Source: Bacillus sp. (in: firmicutes)
Lineage (GTDB): Bacteria; Bacillota; Clostridia; Lachnospirales; Lachnospiraceae
NCBI GenBank assembly: GCA_023666125.1
Contig: JAMPCN010000001.1
Span: forward strand, 70,753 to 134,752
Direction of reading: 5' to 3'
Length of the DNA: 64,000 nt
The notes beneath the pieces were generated by a model, which saw only the letters and a list, made by a program, of their open reading frames with translations, had not been told where the DNA came from and did no database searches. The translations under genes were made by a program, and so were the position numbers. Each line of letters starts with the position of its first letter. Positions within the stretch are counted from its first letter, which is position 1. This document shows positions 44,474 to 53,421 of this stretch, in pieces.

Positions 44474-45091
44474 ATGAAAGTATTAATGCTTAACGGAAGC
44501 CCTCAGGCAAAGGGCAATACTTATATTGCCTTACATGAAATGGAAAAGATTTTTGAAAAAGAGGGAATTGAAACAGAAATTTTACATATCGGAAATCAGG
44601 ACATACGGGGCTGTATCGGGTGCGGCGCGTGCGCGCAGAATGGAAAATGCGTATTTGATGACGCTGTCAATCAAGCGGCGGCTAAGTTTGAAGCGTGCGA
44701 CGGACTGGTAGTGGGAAGCCCTGTCTACTATGCTTCCGCGAATGCAACGCTGGTGGCGTTTCTGACCAGACTGTTTTACAGCACGAGTTTTGATAAAACC
44801 ATGAAAGTCGGCGCAAGCGTAGTAGCGGCAAGACGAGGCGGTTTGTCCTCTACCTTTGACGAGTTGAATAAATTCTTCACCATTGCAGGAATGCCGGTAG
44901 CGTCCGGTCAATACTGGAACAGCATCCACGGCAGGGAACACGGAGAAGCGCAGCAGGATGTCGAGGGTCTGCAGAGTATGCGCACGCTGGCGCGGAACAT
45001 GGCGTTTCTGATGAAGAGCATTGCGCTTGGCAGAGAAGCCTATGGGCTACCGGAAAAAGAGCCGTTCCAGCGGATGAATTTTATCAGATAA
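44474..45091 (+). CDS. Iron-sulfur flavoprotein / NADPH-dependent FMN reductase type
   Basis: A 205-residue flavodoxin-like protein. The FMN loop is LNGSPQAKGNT, and a four-cysteine cluster motif (CIGCGACAQNGKC) follows near residue 48, like the compact 4Fe-4S motif of Isf proteins. SPVYYASANA is the second FMN loop. It could pass electrons between a flavin and a cluster or reduce quinones. AAGGAG precedes the ATG. It lies next to an MBL-fold hydrolase on the same strand. Confidence 0.85.
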   Translation: MKVLMLNGSPQAKGNTYIALHEMEKIFEKEGIETEILHIGNQDIRGCIGCGACAQNGKCVFDDAVNQAAAKFEACDGLVVGSPVYYASANATLVAFLTRLFYSTSFDKTMKVGASVVAARRGGLSSTFDELNKFFTIAGMPVASGQYWNSIHGREHGEAQQDVEGLQSMRTLARNMAFLMKSIALGREAYGLPEKEPFQRMNFIR

Positions 45092-45115
45092 AAGTATAAA
45101 AAAGGAGTGGAGTAA

Positions 45116-45766
45116 ATGAACCTAAATCATATTACAGTCAACACGCAAAGCAGCATCCGCATAGCGGGAAGTAAAGTATTATACTTCGACCCGTTTAAGG
45201 TGGAGATTGCTCTTCATGATGCGGACATTATTTTTATTACGCATGAGCATTACGACCATTTTGAGCCGGAGTCTATTGCGAAAGTGAAAAAAGAAGACAC
45301 GCTTTTGGTAACGCCGGAATCCATGAAAAAGAAAGTCCTGTCCGAGTCCGGCGTCTCTGCCGAAAACTGCGTTTTTTACAATCCCGGCGAGACGCACAAA
45401 CTGGATAATGTCGTGATAGAAACCATTCCGGCATATAATAAAATGAAGCCGTTTCACCCGAAAGGGAAGAAGTGGCAGGGATATGTCGTAAAGATGGACG
45501 ACGTCCGCTATTACGTGGCGGGCGATACGGATGTGAATGAAGATATTCAAAAAGTGGAATGCGATGTAGCGATAATTCCAATCGGCGGGCATTATACAAT
45601 GGATAAAAAGCAGGCGGCGGATTATATTGCCGGATTGGAACAAAAACCACAAGCAGTCATTCCGACGCATTATGGAAGCATTATCGGCAAGCCGGGTGAC
45701 GGCAGCGATTTTCAAGGTTATCTGAATACGGCGGATAAAAATATTCAAGTGGAGCTGAAACTTTAA
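45116..45766 (+). CDS. MBL-fold metallohydrolase
   Basis: A 216-residue metallo-beta-lactamase fold protein of the UlaG-like type. The metal site HEHYDHFE is complete, and later ligands appear at VAGDTD and IPTHYGS. AAAGGAGTGGAG precedes the ATG. The enzyme probably cleaves a lactone, phosphodiester or similar small substrate; no specificity can be read. Confidence 0.88.
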   Translation: MNLNHITVNTQSSIRIAGSKVLYFDPFKVEIALHDADIIFITHEHYDHFEPESIAKVKKEDTLLVTPESMKKKVLSESGVSAENCVFYNPGETHKLDNVVIETIPAYNKMKPFHPKGKKWQGYVVKMDDVRYYVAGDTDVNEDIQKVECDVAIIPIGGHYTMDKKQAADYIAGLEQKPQAVIPTHYGSIIGKPGDGSDFQGYLNTADKNIQVELKL

Positions 45767-45817
45767 AGACAGATAAATACTAAAAGGCAGCAGACAGGTA
45801 TGTGGAAAGGCGAAACA

Positions 45818-47038
45818 ATGAGACACGCACAGGAATTTTTTCCAGACGGCACAGCCATTGACGAATGGTTTTATCAGACAGAGATTCCCACGCTTGCAGA
45901 GTTGGGGAAGCAGTATGTATTGACCGATTATCAGATTTATGATGATGGAAAAGTCTATACGGACAAAATACAAAAACTGATAGATGATGCGGCAAAAAAT
46001 GGCGGCGGTGTGATTGTCGTGCCGTCAGGAACCTATATGACCGGAGCGCTTCATTTTGGGCAGGGCGTTCATCTGTATGTGTCCGAAGGAGGCGTTTTAA
46101 AAGGAAGCGATGATATATCCGATTATCCCGTATGCGAAACGCGGATTGAGGGCGAAACGTGCCGCTATTTTCCGGCATTGATAAATGTGGATAACGTTGA
46201 TGGGTTTATTATGACGGGAGAGGGAACCATTGACGGAAACGGGTTAAAAGCGTGGAAAGCATTCTGGCTCAGACGCGCCTGGAATCCGCAATGTACCAAT
46301 AAGGACGAGCAGAGACCGCGTCTTATTTATATTTCAAATTGCAGTAATGTACTGGTAGCAGGGCTTCGTCTGCAAAATTCTCATTTTTGGACAAACCACA
46401 TTTATAAATCACATCATGTAAAATACATAAACTGCACGATATATTCCCCCGCAGAACCCGTGAAAGCGCCGAGTACGGATGCGATTGACATTGACGCCTG
46501 CATGGATGTTCTTGTGAAAAACTGTTATATGGAAGTTAATGACGACGCTGTTGTTTTAAAAGGCGGCAAAGGTCCGTGGGCGGACGAAGCGGCGGAAAAC
46601 GGAGCCAACGGAAGAATTATTATTGAGGACTGCCGTTACGGTTTCTGTCACGGTTGCCTGACGCTTGGTTCCGAATCCATCCATAACCGGAATATCATCA
46701 TGCGGCGCATTAAGGTATCTAACGCTATGAACCTGCTTTGGCTGAAATTGCGTCCGGATACGCCTCAGCATTATGAATATATTTTAGTAGAGGATATTGA
46801 GGGTTCTGTGACAAACTTTTTGAATATCAATCCGTGGACGCAGTTCTTCGATTTAAAAGGGCGTACGGATATGCCGGTTTCCCGTGCGGAACATGTGGCA
46901 ATGCGCAACTGTAACTGCAAATGTCAGACGCAGTATTGCGTAACGCCGAAAGACGACCAATATCTGCTTTCGGATTTTGTGTTTGAGAATAACCATGTGG
47001 AGGCAAAGCAGATAGGGTATGAGAACTGGAGAGACTAA
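45818..47038 (+). CDS. GH28-like beta-helix glycoside hydrolase
   Basis: A 406-residue protein with the right-handed beta-helix of the polygalacturonase family GH28. The family site is present in changed form: STDAIDIDACMDV and VNDDAVVLKG carry the aspartates. There is no signal peptide, so it acts in the cytoplasm on short imported oligomers. The ATG at 45818 has GGAAAGG before it; ATG 45800 is possible. It ends two bases before the next gene. The precise uronic-acid substrate is unknown. Confidence 0.82.
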   Translation: MRHAQEFFPDGTAIDEWFYQTEIPTLAELGKQYVLTDYQIYDDGKVYTDKIQKLIDDAAKNGGGVIVVPSGTYMTGALHFGQGVHLYVSEGGVLKGSDDISDYPVCETRIEGETCRYFPALINVDNVDGFIMTGEGTIDGNGLKAWKAFWLRRAWNPQCTNKDEQRPRLIYISNCSNVLVAGLRLQNSHFWTNHIYKSHHVKYINCTIYSPAEPVKAPSTDAIDIDACMDVLVKNCYMEVNDDAVVLKGGKGPWADEAAENGANGRIIIEDCRYGFCHGCLTLGSESIHNRNIIMRRIKVSNAMNLLWLKLRPDTPQHYEYILVEDIEGSVTNFLNINPWTQFFDLKGRTDMPVSRAEHVAMRNCNCKCQTQYCVTPKDDQYLLSDFVFENNHVEAKQIGYENWRD

Positions 47039-47039
47039 A

Positions 47040-47735
47040 ATGGCAGCTTTTTCCCCGGATGTACTGGACGAATTTTTATCGCCGGATTTTCTGGCGCATG
47101 TATGTGAAAAATTTCATTACGGAGAAACGCAGATACCCGAATTACGGGCGGTGGCGGAAGAGATGCTTCCCTTGATGCAAAAAGAGGCTTTCTGGGAGTG
47201 GAAAGAAATCCGCTTGGAACAACAGGAAAAAGACAGTGATGAAACAGTGATATATGAGAACGTTGTCATGTCTTTGGGAGCCGGACTGGATGAATTACAG
47301 GAAAGTTACAGCGGGAAAGGACTGTTATCACAAAGCTATATGTTAGAGGTGCTGGCAAGCGAGATACTGTTAAAGGGGTATGATGCCTATAACTGTTATA
47401 TCAAAGAAAATACAGCCTGGCATGTTGCAAAATATCACTTTCCCGGTAGTGAAGAAAAATTCCCGTTAGATATGCTTCCGCATATGCTGCGGGAAGTGAC
47501 GAAAGAGGTTACCTGTAATGCCGCTTTCTGTATGCTGCCGAAAAAGAGCGTTGCCTTTGTCGCTGAACTGACGCAGGATGAAAAAGTGCAATGCGAGGCT
47601 GTCTGCATCGGGTGTCAAAATACCAGCTGTCAGAACAGAATAGAGGACGGCAGCCCGGAACACAGGCGGATAGCATTCATGACGGATATGCCGCTGCCAT
47701 ACGGCTATAGCCGGATTTTTGGAAAGTATCATTGA
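47040..47735 (+). CDS. B12-dependent MetH activation domain-like protein
   Basis: A 231-residue protein that resembles the activation (SAM-binding) domain of methionine synthase as found in small clostridial proteins. Shared landmarks are SLGAGLDELQE early on, VTCNAAFCMLPKKSVAFVAEL near the SAM region, and a four-cysteine end CIGCQNTSCQNR. Such proteins reactivate or reduce the corrinoid of partner methyltransferases. No methyltransferase lies next to it, but the B12 operon starts right after. It begins one base after the GH28 stop codon. Confidence 0.6.
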   Translation: MAAFSPDVLDEFLSPDFLAHVCEKFHYGETQIPELRAVAEEMLPLMQKEAFWEWKEIRLEQQEKDSDETVIYENVVMSLGAGLDELQESYSGKGLLSQSYMLEVLASEILLKGYDAYNCYIKENTAWHVAKYHFPGSEEKFPLDMLPHMLREVTKEVTCNAAFCMLPKKSVAFVAELTQDEKVQCEAVCIGCQNTSCQNRIEDGSPEHRRIAFMTDMPLPYGYSRIFGKYH

Positions 47736-47766
47736 CGTTTGTTTAACATACTTATTGCCGGGCTTA

Positions 47767-47794
47767 TTGACATTTAGAAAAAATATGATATACT
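47767..47794 (+). promoter_or_regulatory. Promoter of the cobalamin operon
   Basis: TTGACA at 47767-47772 and TATACT at 47789-47794 with a 16-base spacer. Transcription would start near 47800, just before the riboswitch. Confidence 0.75.
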
Positions 47795-47818
47795 TTGGAC
47801 AATTACATAGATAACATA

Positions 47819-47999
47819 CAGGTGTCAAAACAATGCGTAAAAAAACATTGATTTTGGTGAAAAGGGAAACAGGTGGAAATCCTGTACGAACTCGTCACCG
47901 TAATTAGGGAGCAGAAGCCGATATATCACTGGGAAACTGGGAAGATGGCGGATGCGCTGGTTGATAAACCACGAACTTTAAGCCGGGAGACCTGCCTGC
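47819..47999 (+). ncRNA. Cobalamin (B12) riboswitch
   Basis: The classic conserved elements occur in order: AAAAGGGAAACAGGTGGAAA with its AATCC continuation (about 47860-47882), CACTG with GGGAAACTGGGAAGATGG (47927-47948), and the B12 box AGCCGGGAGACCTGCC at 47981-47996. The 5' CAGGT at 47819-47823 can pair with ACCTG near the 3' end. When adenosylcobalamin binds, it should promote the terminator downstream and shut the operon. Confidence 0.95.
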
Positions 48000-48127
48000 A
48001 TGTTGTACGGAAACATTTGTTTCAGACCACGAGTAACTGGTTGTACGTTTGACTTTGCCGGAGCAGAATCATTGCTGCACGTTTTGTTGTTGTATCTGAT
48101 ATCCGGCGGGCTTCTTTGTATTGCAAT

Positions 48128-48170
48128 CCTTTACCGTAGTTGTGTTTTCGTTGCGGTGAGGGATTTTTTA
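48128..48170 (+). terminator. Riboswitch-controlled terminator
   Basis: CCTTTACCG at 48128-48136 pairs with CGGTGAGGG at 48154-48162 (9 bp with two G-T pairs) followed by ATTTTTTAT. It lies between the riboswitch and the first gene, so it is the probable off switch. A second hairpin (TTTTATGC/GCATAAAA) follows at once. Confidence 0.7.
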
Positions 48171-48257
48171 TGCTTTTTTTGTGGCATAAAATGTCTGCGC
48201 CGATATCTAAATAATCAAGATGAAATGACGGCGCGGCGGACGCCGGAAGGAGGAGAC

Positions 48258-50240
48258 ATGAAGAGGCGAGTGACAGCAATATTAATGGCAGCTATGGTGG
48301 GAGCGTTTTGTCTGACAGGCTGCGGCAGTGGAAAAGAGGCGGAGACAGCGGCGCAACCGGCGGATAATGCCGACCAGGCAGACGCATCAGGACAGACGGC
48401 GGATAATATCGAAGCGTCCGGCGCAGATAACGCGGAAAGCGACCAGGCGGCGGCTGACGAGGTTGCGGCGTTGATTGATGCTATATATGTGCAGGAAAGA
48501 ACGGACGAAACGGACGAACAGTGCGCCCAGGCCAAGGCGGCATGGGATGCTTTGACGGATGCACAGAAAGAACTGGTAGAGGGTGAGAATGCAGACCCGG
48601 ATTATTTTGGCAGAGATACCGGAGACGCCTCCAAAGACGACCCTCGAAATCAGGATGATATTGGCGAAAACGAGATTTTGGTGGTGAGTTTCGGAACTTC
48701 TTTTAATGACAGCCGCGTGGCCGATATCAAGGGAATTGAAGACGCGATACAGGAGGCGAATCCTGACTGGTCGGTAAGACGTGCTTTTACCGCACAGATT
48801 ATTATTAATCATGTGCAGGCAAGAGACGGGGAAAAAATTGATAATGTACAGCAGGCATTGGAGCGCGCAGTGGCAAACGGCGTTAAAAATCTGGTGATAC
48901 AGCCTACGCACCTGATGCACGGCGCGGAGTATGACGAGTTGATGGAATCCGTCGAAGCATATCGGGATAAATTTGAAATCGTGCAGGTTGCGGAGCCGCT
49001 TCTTGGCGAAGTTGGCGCGGATGCGTCGGTTGTCAATGCGGATAAGGCGGCGGTCGCAGAGGCAATTCTTACGGCGGCGGTTGCGGACGCAGGATATGAG
49101 AGTTTGGCGGCAGCGCAGGAGGACGGCACGGCGTTTGTATTTTTAGGGCATGGCACTTCCCATACGGCAAAGGTAAGCTACAGCCAGATGCAGACACAGT
49201 TGACAGATATCGGCTGCGTCAATGCTTTTATCGGAACCGTGGAGGGAGAGCCGGAAGAGACGGCATGTGAAGAAGTCATAGAGGCGGTTTCCGAAATGGG
49301 ATATAAGAAAGTCATTCTTCGCCCGCTTATGGTAGTGGCAGGCGACCATGCCAATAATGATATGGCGGGAGAAGATGAGGATTCATGGCTTAGTATGTTT
49401 AACGCCTCCGGAAAATTTGAGAGTGTGGATGTGCAGATTAGCGGTCTGGGTTCCATTAAAGCAATTCAGGAACTGTATGTAGCGCATACGGCGGCGGTTC
49501 TCGCTAGAAGCCGGATGCAAAGCAGGGCATCGGCGCTGCCGGACGGAGTTTACACGGCGGAGTTTACAACGGACAGCAGTATGTTCCATGTCAATGAGGC
49601 TTATGATAATAAAGGAACTTTAACAGTAGAAAACGGGGAAATGGTAATACACATTTCCCTGGGTTCTAAGAAAATTTTAAACCTGTATCCCGGACTTGCC
49701 GAGGACGCCGCCAAAGAGGGCGCGCAGTTACTTATGCCGACAAAAGATACGGTTACATATAGCGACGGCATGACAGAGGAAGTCTATGGGTTCGATGTGC
49801 CTGTTCCTGTGCTGGAACAAGAATTTGATTTGGCATTAATCGGAACGAAAGGGAAATGGTATGACCACAAAGTCAGTGTTTCCAATCCGGTTCCGGCAGA
49901 GGAAGATGCGCAGGACATATTGCAGGACGGCAGCTACAGTATAGAAATAACCTTTGAGGGCGGAAGCGGGAAAGCGGAGATTGTATCTCCCGCAGAAATT
50001 ACGGTGACGGATGGAGAAGCAGTAGCGACAGTAACGTGGAGCAGTCCGAATTATGACTATATGATAGTGAATGGGGAAAAGTATTTTCCGGTCAATACGG
50101 GAGGAAACTGTGTCTTTGAAATTCCGGTTTTAGTATTTGGCGAGCCGATGGACATTATCGGCGATACCGTGGCTATGAGTAAGCCGCACGAAATAGAATA
50201 TACAATAACATTCCACTTAGACACCATACAGAAAAAATGA
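48258..50240 (+). CDS. cbiK: Lipoprotein cobaltochelatase CbiK with C-terminal extra domains
   Basis: A 660-residue lipoprotein (lipobox LTGC, Cys22). A low-complexity linker rich in A, D and E follows. The CbiK chelatase core runs from ENEILVVSFGTSFNDSR to about residue 425 and keeps metal-site regions PTHLMHGAEYD, FLGHGTSH and AGDHANND. Two related beta-rich domains follow (both begin DGxYxxExT), of the kind seen on surface iron or heme proteins. CbiK normally inserts cobalt into sirohydrochlorin in the cytoplasm; this one is exported. The ATG at 48258 has AAGGAGGAG; the open frame back to 48000 runs through the riboswitch leader and is not coding. It overlaps the next gene by four bases. 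Confidence 0.85.
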   Translation: MKRRVTAILMAAMVGAFCLTGCGSGKEAETAAQPADNADQADASGQTADNIEASGADNAESDQAAADEVAALIDAIYVQERTDETDEQCAQAKAAWDALTDAQKELVEGENADPDYFGRDTGDASKDDPRNQDDIGENEILVVSFGTSFNDSRVADIKGIEDAIQEANPDWSVRRAFTAQIIINHVQARDGEKIDNVQQALERAVANGVKNLVIQPTHLMHGAEYDELMESVEAYRDKFEIVQVAEPLLGEVGADASVVNADKAAVAEAILTAAVADAGYESLAAAQEDGTAFVFLGHGTSHTAKVSYSQMQTQLTDIGCVNAFIGTVEGEPEETACEEVIEAVSEMGYKKVILRPLMVVAGDHANNDMAGEDEDSWLSMFNASGKFESVDVQISGLGSIKAIQELYVAHTAAVLARSRMQSRASALPDGVYTAEFTTDSSMFHVNEAYDNKGTLTVENGEMVIHISLGSKKILNLYPGLAEDAAKEGAQLLMPTKDTVTYSDGMTEEVYGFDVPVPVLEQEFDLALIGTKGKWYDHKVSVSNPVPAEEDAQDILQDGSYSIEITFEGGSGKAEIVSPAEITVTDGEAVATVTWSSPNYDYMIVNGEKYFPVNTGGNCVFEIPVLVFGEPMDIIGDTVAMSKPHEIEYTITFHLDTIQKK

Positions 50241-51481
50241 AAAGAGCAACAAAGACAACAATCATGAAAAAAAAGACAGCGAAAAGAAAAACAGCAGTTT
50301 GGTTTCTTGCGTGGGCAGGACTTTTAGGACTATATGGCTGTGGAAAAGCTTCAGATGCTGCGCCACCGATATCTGATGTTGAGATAGGCATAAATACCAT
50401 ATCGGAGTTGGAAACGGACACGACTTGGGAGCTGACGGAGGAAACGCCGCAAACGCTGGTTTACGAAAGCAGCATGGATTTACAGTATGCCGAAAATTTT
50501 ACGGTAGATTACTATGAGGGCGGATATACCATGCTGACAACGACTATGGACGGCGCGAGATTTTTAATTGTGCCGGAGGATAAGGAAACGCCGCAGGATG
50601 TAGATGCTGTTATATTACAGCGTCCGATAGAAGATATTTATCTGGTGGCGTCTTCGGCAATGGATATGTTCAGTAAATTGGACGGGTTAGACGCTATTGC
50701 TTTTTCAGGACAGAAAGAAGACGGATGGTATATTGAAGCCGCAAGGAAAGCCATGGCGGACGGAGATATTCTTTATGCGGGAAAATACAGCAAGCCGGAC
50801 TATGAATTGATTGTTTCTAAAAACTGTAAGCTGGCGATAGAAAATATGATGATTTCCCATTCACCTGAGGTCATGGAGAAACTGGGGGATTTCGGGATTC
50901 CGGTTATGGTGGAGTATTCCAGTTATGAATCCCATCCGCTTGGCAGAGTGGAATGGATTAAATTTTACGGTGCGCTTCTCGGAAAAGAAGAGGAAGCGGA
51001 AAAAATATGGAAAGAGCAGACGGATATTCTTGAAAAAGTCGAGGCGGAGAAGCAGACGGATAAGACGGTCGCATTCTTTTTTGTAACATCCAACGGCTTG
51101 ATGCAGGTGCGCCAGTCATCTGATTATGTACCGAAGATGATAGAACTTGCGGGGGGAAACTATATCTTTGAAAATCTGGGCGACGAAGAAACGAAGCGTT
51201 CCACGATAAATATGCAGGTGGAGGAGTTTTATAACGGTGCAAAGGACGCGGATTTTTTGATTTATAACAGTTCCATTGATGGAGGCGTTTCCAGTGTGGA
51301 GGAACTTTTGGATAAATGTGAACTGTTAGCGGATTTTAAAGCAGTACAAGAGGGAAATGTCTGGTGTACGACAAACGACATGTATCAGCAGTCTCTTTCT
51401 ATCGGTTATTTAATCGAGGATATTCACAGGATGATTGCAGGGGAAAATGATGGGATGCACTATCTTTTCCGGTTACAGTAG
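50237..51481 (+). CDS. ABC transporter substrate-binding lipoprotein (BtuF/FepB type)
   Basis: A 414-residue binding lipoprotein (lipobox near LYGC, Cys35 by this start) of the class III/TroA-like fold used for B12, heme and siderophores. The N-terminal lobe (VDAVILQRPIEDIYLVASSA) and C-terminal lobe (RQSSDYVPKMIELAGGNYIF) are typical. The ATG overlaps the CbiK stop. Given the operon, a cobalt-corrinoid or related tetrapyrrole is the likely ligand. Confidence 0.85.
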   Translation: MKRATKTTIMKKKTAKRKTAVWFLAWAGLLGLYGCGKASDAAPPISDVEIGINTISELETDTTWELTEETPQTLVYESSMDLQYAENFTVDYYEGGYTMLTTTMDGARFLIVPEDKETPQDVDAVILQRPIEDIYLVASSAMDMFSKLDGLDAIAFSGQKEDGWYIEAARKAMADGDILYAGKYSKPDYELIVSKNCKLAIENMMISHSPEVMEKLGDFGIPVMVEYSSYESHPLGRVEWIKFYGALLGKEEEAEKIWKEQTDILEKVEAEKQTDKTVAFFFVTSNGLMQVRQSSDYVPKMIELAGGNYIFENLGDEETKRSTINMQVEEFYNGAKDADFLIYNSSIDGGVSSVEELLDKCELLADFKAVQEGNVWCTTNDMYQQSLSIGYLIEDIHRMIAGENDGMHYLFRLQ

Positions 51482-51498
51482 GAGAAAGGTGTATTTGT

Positions 51499-52515
51499 AT
51501 GTACAAAGATAGAAACCGCAGATATGCGGGGGCTTTTGTTTTACTGATATTTGGTGCGCTGCTCTTTTTCATATTAAATGTCTGTATCGGGAGCGTGAAG
51601 ATTACGCTGCCGGATATGCTGGCAGTTTTTGCCGGACAAAAAAACGCTGAAACGGCAGAAAGAATCCTATACGATATCAGACTGCCAAGGGCGGCGGCAG
51701 TTTTTATACTCGGCGGCGCACTTTCCCTTGCGGGATATCTTTTGCAGACTTTTTTTCATAATCCGATTGCAGGCCCGTTTGTTCTGGGAATCTCTTCAGG
51801 AGCCAAAATGGTTGTGTCACTGGTGATGGTTTTTCTGATGGGGAAAGCGGTCAGGGTAACCTCGGCGTTAATGATTCTTGCGGCATTTGCCGGAGCCATG
51901 TTATCTATGGGATTTGTGCTGGTATTGTCACGTAAAATTAACAGTATGCCGATGTTAATCGTCAGCGGCGTTATGATTGGATATATTTGTTCGGCGGTAA
52001 CGGAACTGGTGGTAACGTTTGCGGATGATGCCGATATCGTCAATCTTCATAACTGGTCGCGCGGTAGTTTTTCCGGGATGACGTGGGAGAACGTAAAGGT
52101 GATGACGGTAGTGGTGGCGGTAACGTTTATAGCGGTTTTTTTGATATCGAAACCGCTTGGCGCCTATCAGACGGGAGAGACATACGCACAGAATCTGGGA
52201 GTAAATATCCGTTTACTGCGAATTGGCATTGTCATTTTTTCCAGTATTTTATCGGCGTGTATCGTCGCCTTTGCGGGACCGATTTCCTTTGTAGGAATTG
52301 CAGTGCCGCATCTTGTGAAAAAGCTTTTACATACGACGGAACCGCTTTGGATGATACCGGCCTGCTTTCTGGGGGGAAGCGCGTTCTGCCTGTTTTGTGA
52401 TTTGCTTGCCAGAACGATGCTTGCGCCCACGGAACTGAGCATCAGCACGGTAACGGCTGTTTTTGGCGCGCCGGTAGTGCTTTGGATTATGATAAGAAAG
52501 CAAAAAGAGAAATAG
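51499..52515 (+). CDS. FecCD/BtuC-type ABC permease
   Basis: A 338-residue integral membrane permease of the FecCD family with about ten segments. The family signature RLPRAAAVFILGGALSLAGY and NPIAGPFVLGISSGA are present, as is the GPISFVGIAVPHLVK coupling region. AGAAAGG precedes the ATG. It forms a transporter with the neighbouring binding protein and ATPase. Confidence 0.92.
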   Translation: MYKDRNRRYAGAFVLLIFGALLFFILNVCIGSVKITLPDMLAVFAGQKNAETAERILYDIRLPRAAAVFILGGALSLAGYLLQTFFHNPIAGPFVLGISSGAKMVVSLVMVFLMGKAVRVTSALMILAAFAGAMLSMGFVLVLSRKINSMPMLIVSGVMIGYICSAVTELVVTFADDADIVNLHNWSRGSFSGMTWENVKVMTVVVAVTFIAVFLISKPLGAYQTGETYAQNLGVNIRLLRIGIVIFSSILSACIVAFAGPISFVGIAVPHLVKKLLHTTEPLWMIPACFLGGSAFCLFCDLLARTMLAPTELSISTVTAVFGAPVVLWIMIRKQKEK

Positions 52516-52524
52516 GGATTAGGC

Positions 52525-53421
52525 ATGAATGATTATTACTTTTCTACGAAAAAAATGTGCGTAGGATATGACGATAAGCCATTGATAAAAGAAATCGAAA
52601 TGGCATTACCTAAAGGAGAGATTCTAACAATAATAGGACCCAACGGCGCAGGAAAATCCACGGTGTTAAAAAGTATCGCCGGGCAGCTTCGTCTGCTGGG
52701 CGGAACGGTCTATCTGGGAGAAGAAGCCGTAGGCGCAATGAAAAGAGAAGAACTGGCAAAGAAAATGTCCGTCTTGTTTACGGAAAAATTAAGAACGGAA
52801 ATGCAAAGCTGCCGGGATGTGGTGGCGACGGGAAGATATCCGTATACGGGATGGTTCGGCGTGTTGTCAAAAGAGGATGAACGCATTGTGGAAGAAGCAA
52901 TGGAACTGGTGCATATTACGAATATCAGCGGACAGGATTTTCGTAAAATCAGCGACGGACAAAGACAGCGGGTGATGCTGGCAAGGGCAATCTGCCAGGA
53001 GCCGGAAATTATCATACTGGACGAGCCGACATCATATCTGGACATCAGGTATAAATTAGAGTTTTTATCCGTATTACAGGAAATGAGGGAAAAGAAAAAC
53101 CTTACCGTGGTTATGTCTTTGCATGAACTGGAACTGGCAAAGATAGTTTCTGATAAGATACTCTGTTTAAAAGGGGAGTATGTCGAACATTACGGCACGC
53201 CGGAAGAGATTTTTGAAGCGGATTTTATAGAAAGGCTTTTTGATATAGATAAGGATAGCTTTGCGGGAAACGAAAAATTTCTGGCGTATATCAGACAGGT
53301 GGGTAAGTATGGCAAAGGTTATTATGATTCAGGGAACGATGTCCGGCGCGGGCAAAAGTCTTTTGACGGCAGGGCTGTGCAGGATAATGAAGCGGGATGG
53401 ATATCGGGTGGCGCCTTTTAA
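52525..53421 (+). CDS. BtuD/FepC-type ABC ATPase with overlong C-terminus
   Basis: A 298-residue ATPase with Walker [10 protein letters not shown], the signature ISDGQRQR and Walker [13 protein letters not shown]. The catalytic domain is normal and ends near residue 255. The final 37 codons run into the next gene in a different frame for 113 bases, over the P-loop region of cobyric acid synthase. Homologues usually end earlier, so a lost stop codon near 53304 is possible. The extra tail may be harmless. Confidence 0.9.
   Translation: MNDYYFSTKKMCVGYDDKPLIKEIEMALPKGEILTIIGPNGAGKSTVLKSIAGQLRLLGGTVYLGEEAVGAMKREELAKKMSVLFTEKLRTEMQSCRDVVATGRYPYTGWFGVLSKEDERIVEEAMELVHITNISGQDFRKISDGQRQRVMLARAICQEPEIIILDEPTSYLDIRYKLEFLSVLQEMREKKNLTVVMSLHELELAKIVSDKILCLKGEYVEHYGTPEEIFEADFIERLFDIDKDSFAGNEKFLAYIRQVGKYGKGYYDSGNDVRRGQKSFDGRAVQDNEAGWISGGAF

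Noticed and set aside
45179..45973. 264-codon frame on the minus strand
   Set aside because: Antisense to the MBL and GH28-like genes, composition-driven, no domain.
48000..48257. In-frame extension of CbiK back to 48000
   Set aside because: It runs through the riboswitch expression platform and terminator and lacks a ribosome site; the lipoprotein signal starts at 48258 after AAGGAGGAG.
48387..48920. 177-codon frame on the minus strand
   Set aside because: Antisense to the CbiK linker and core with no supporting signals.
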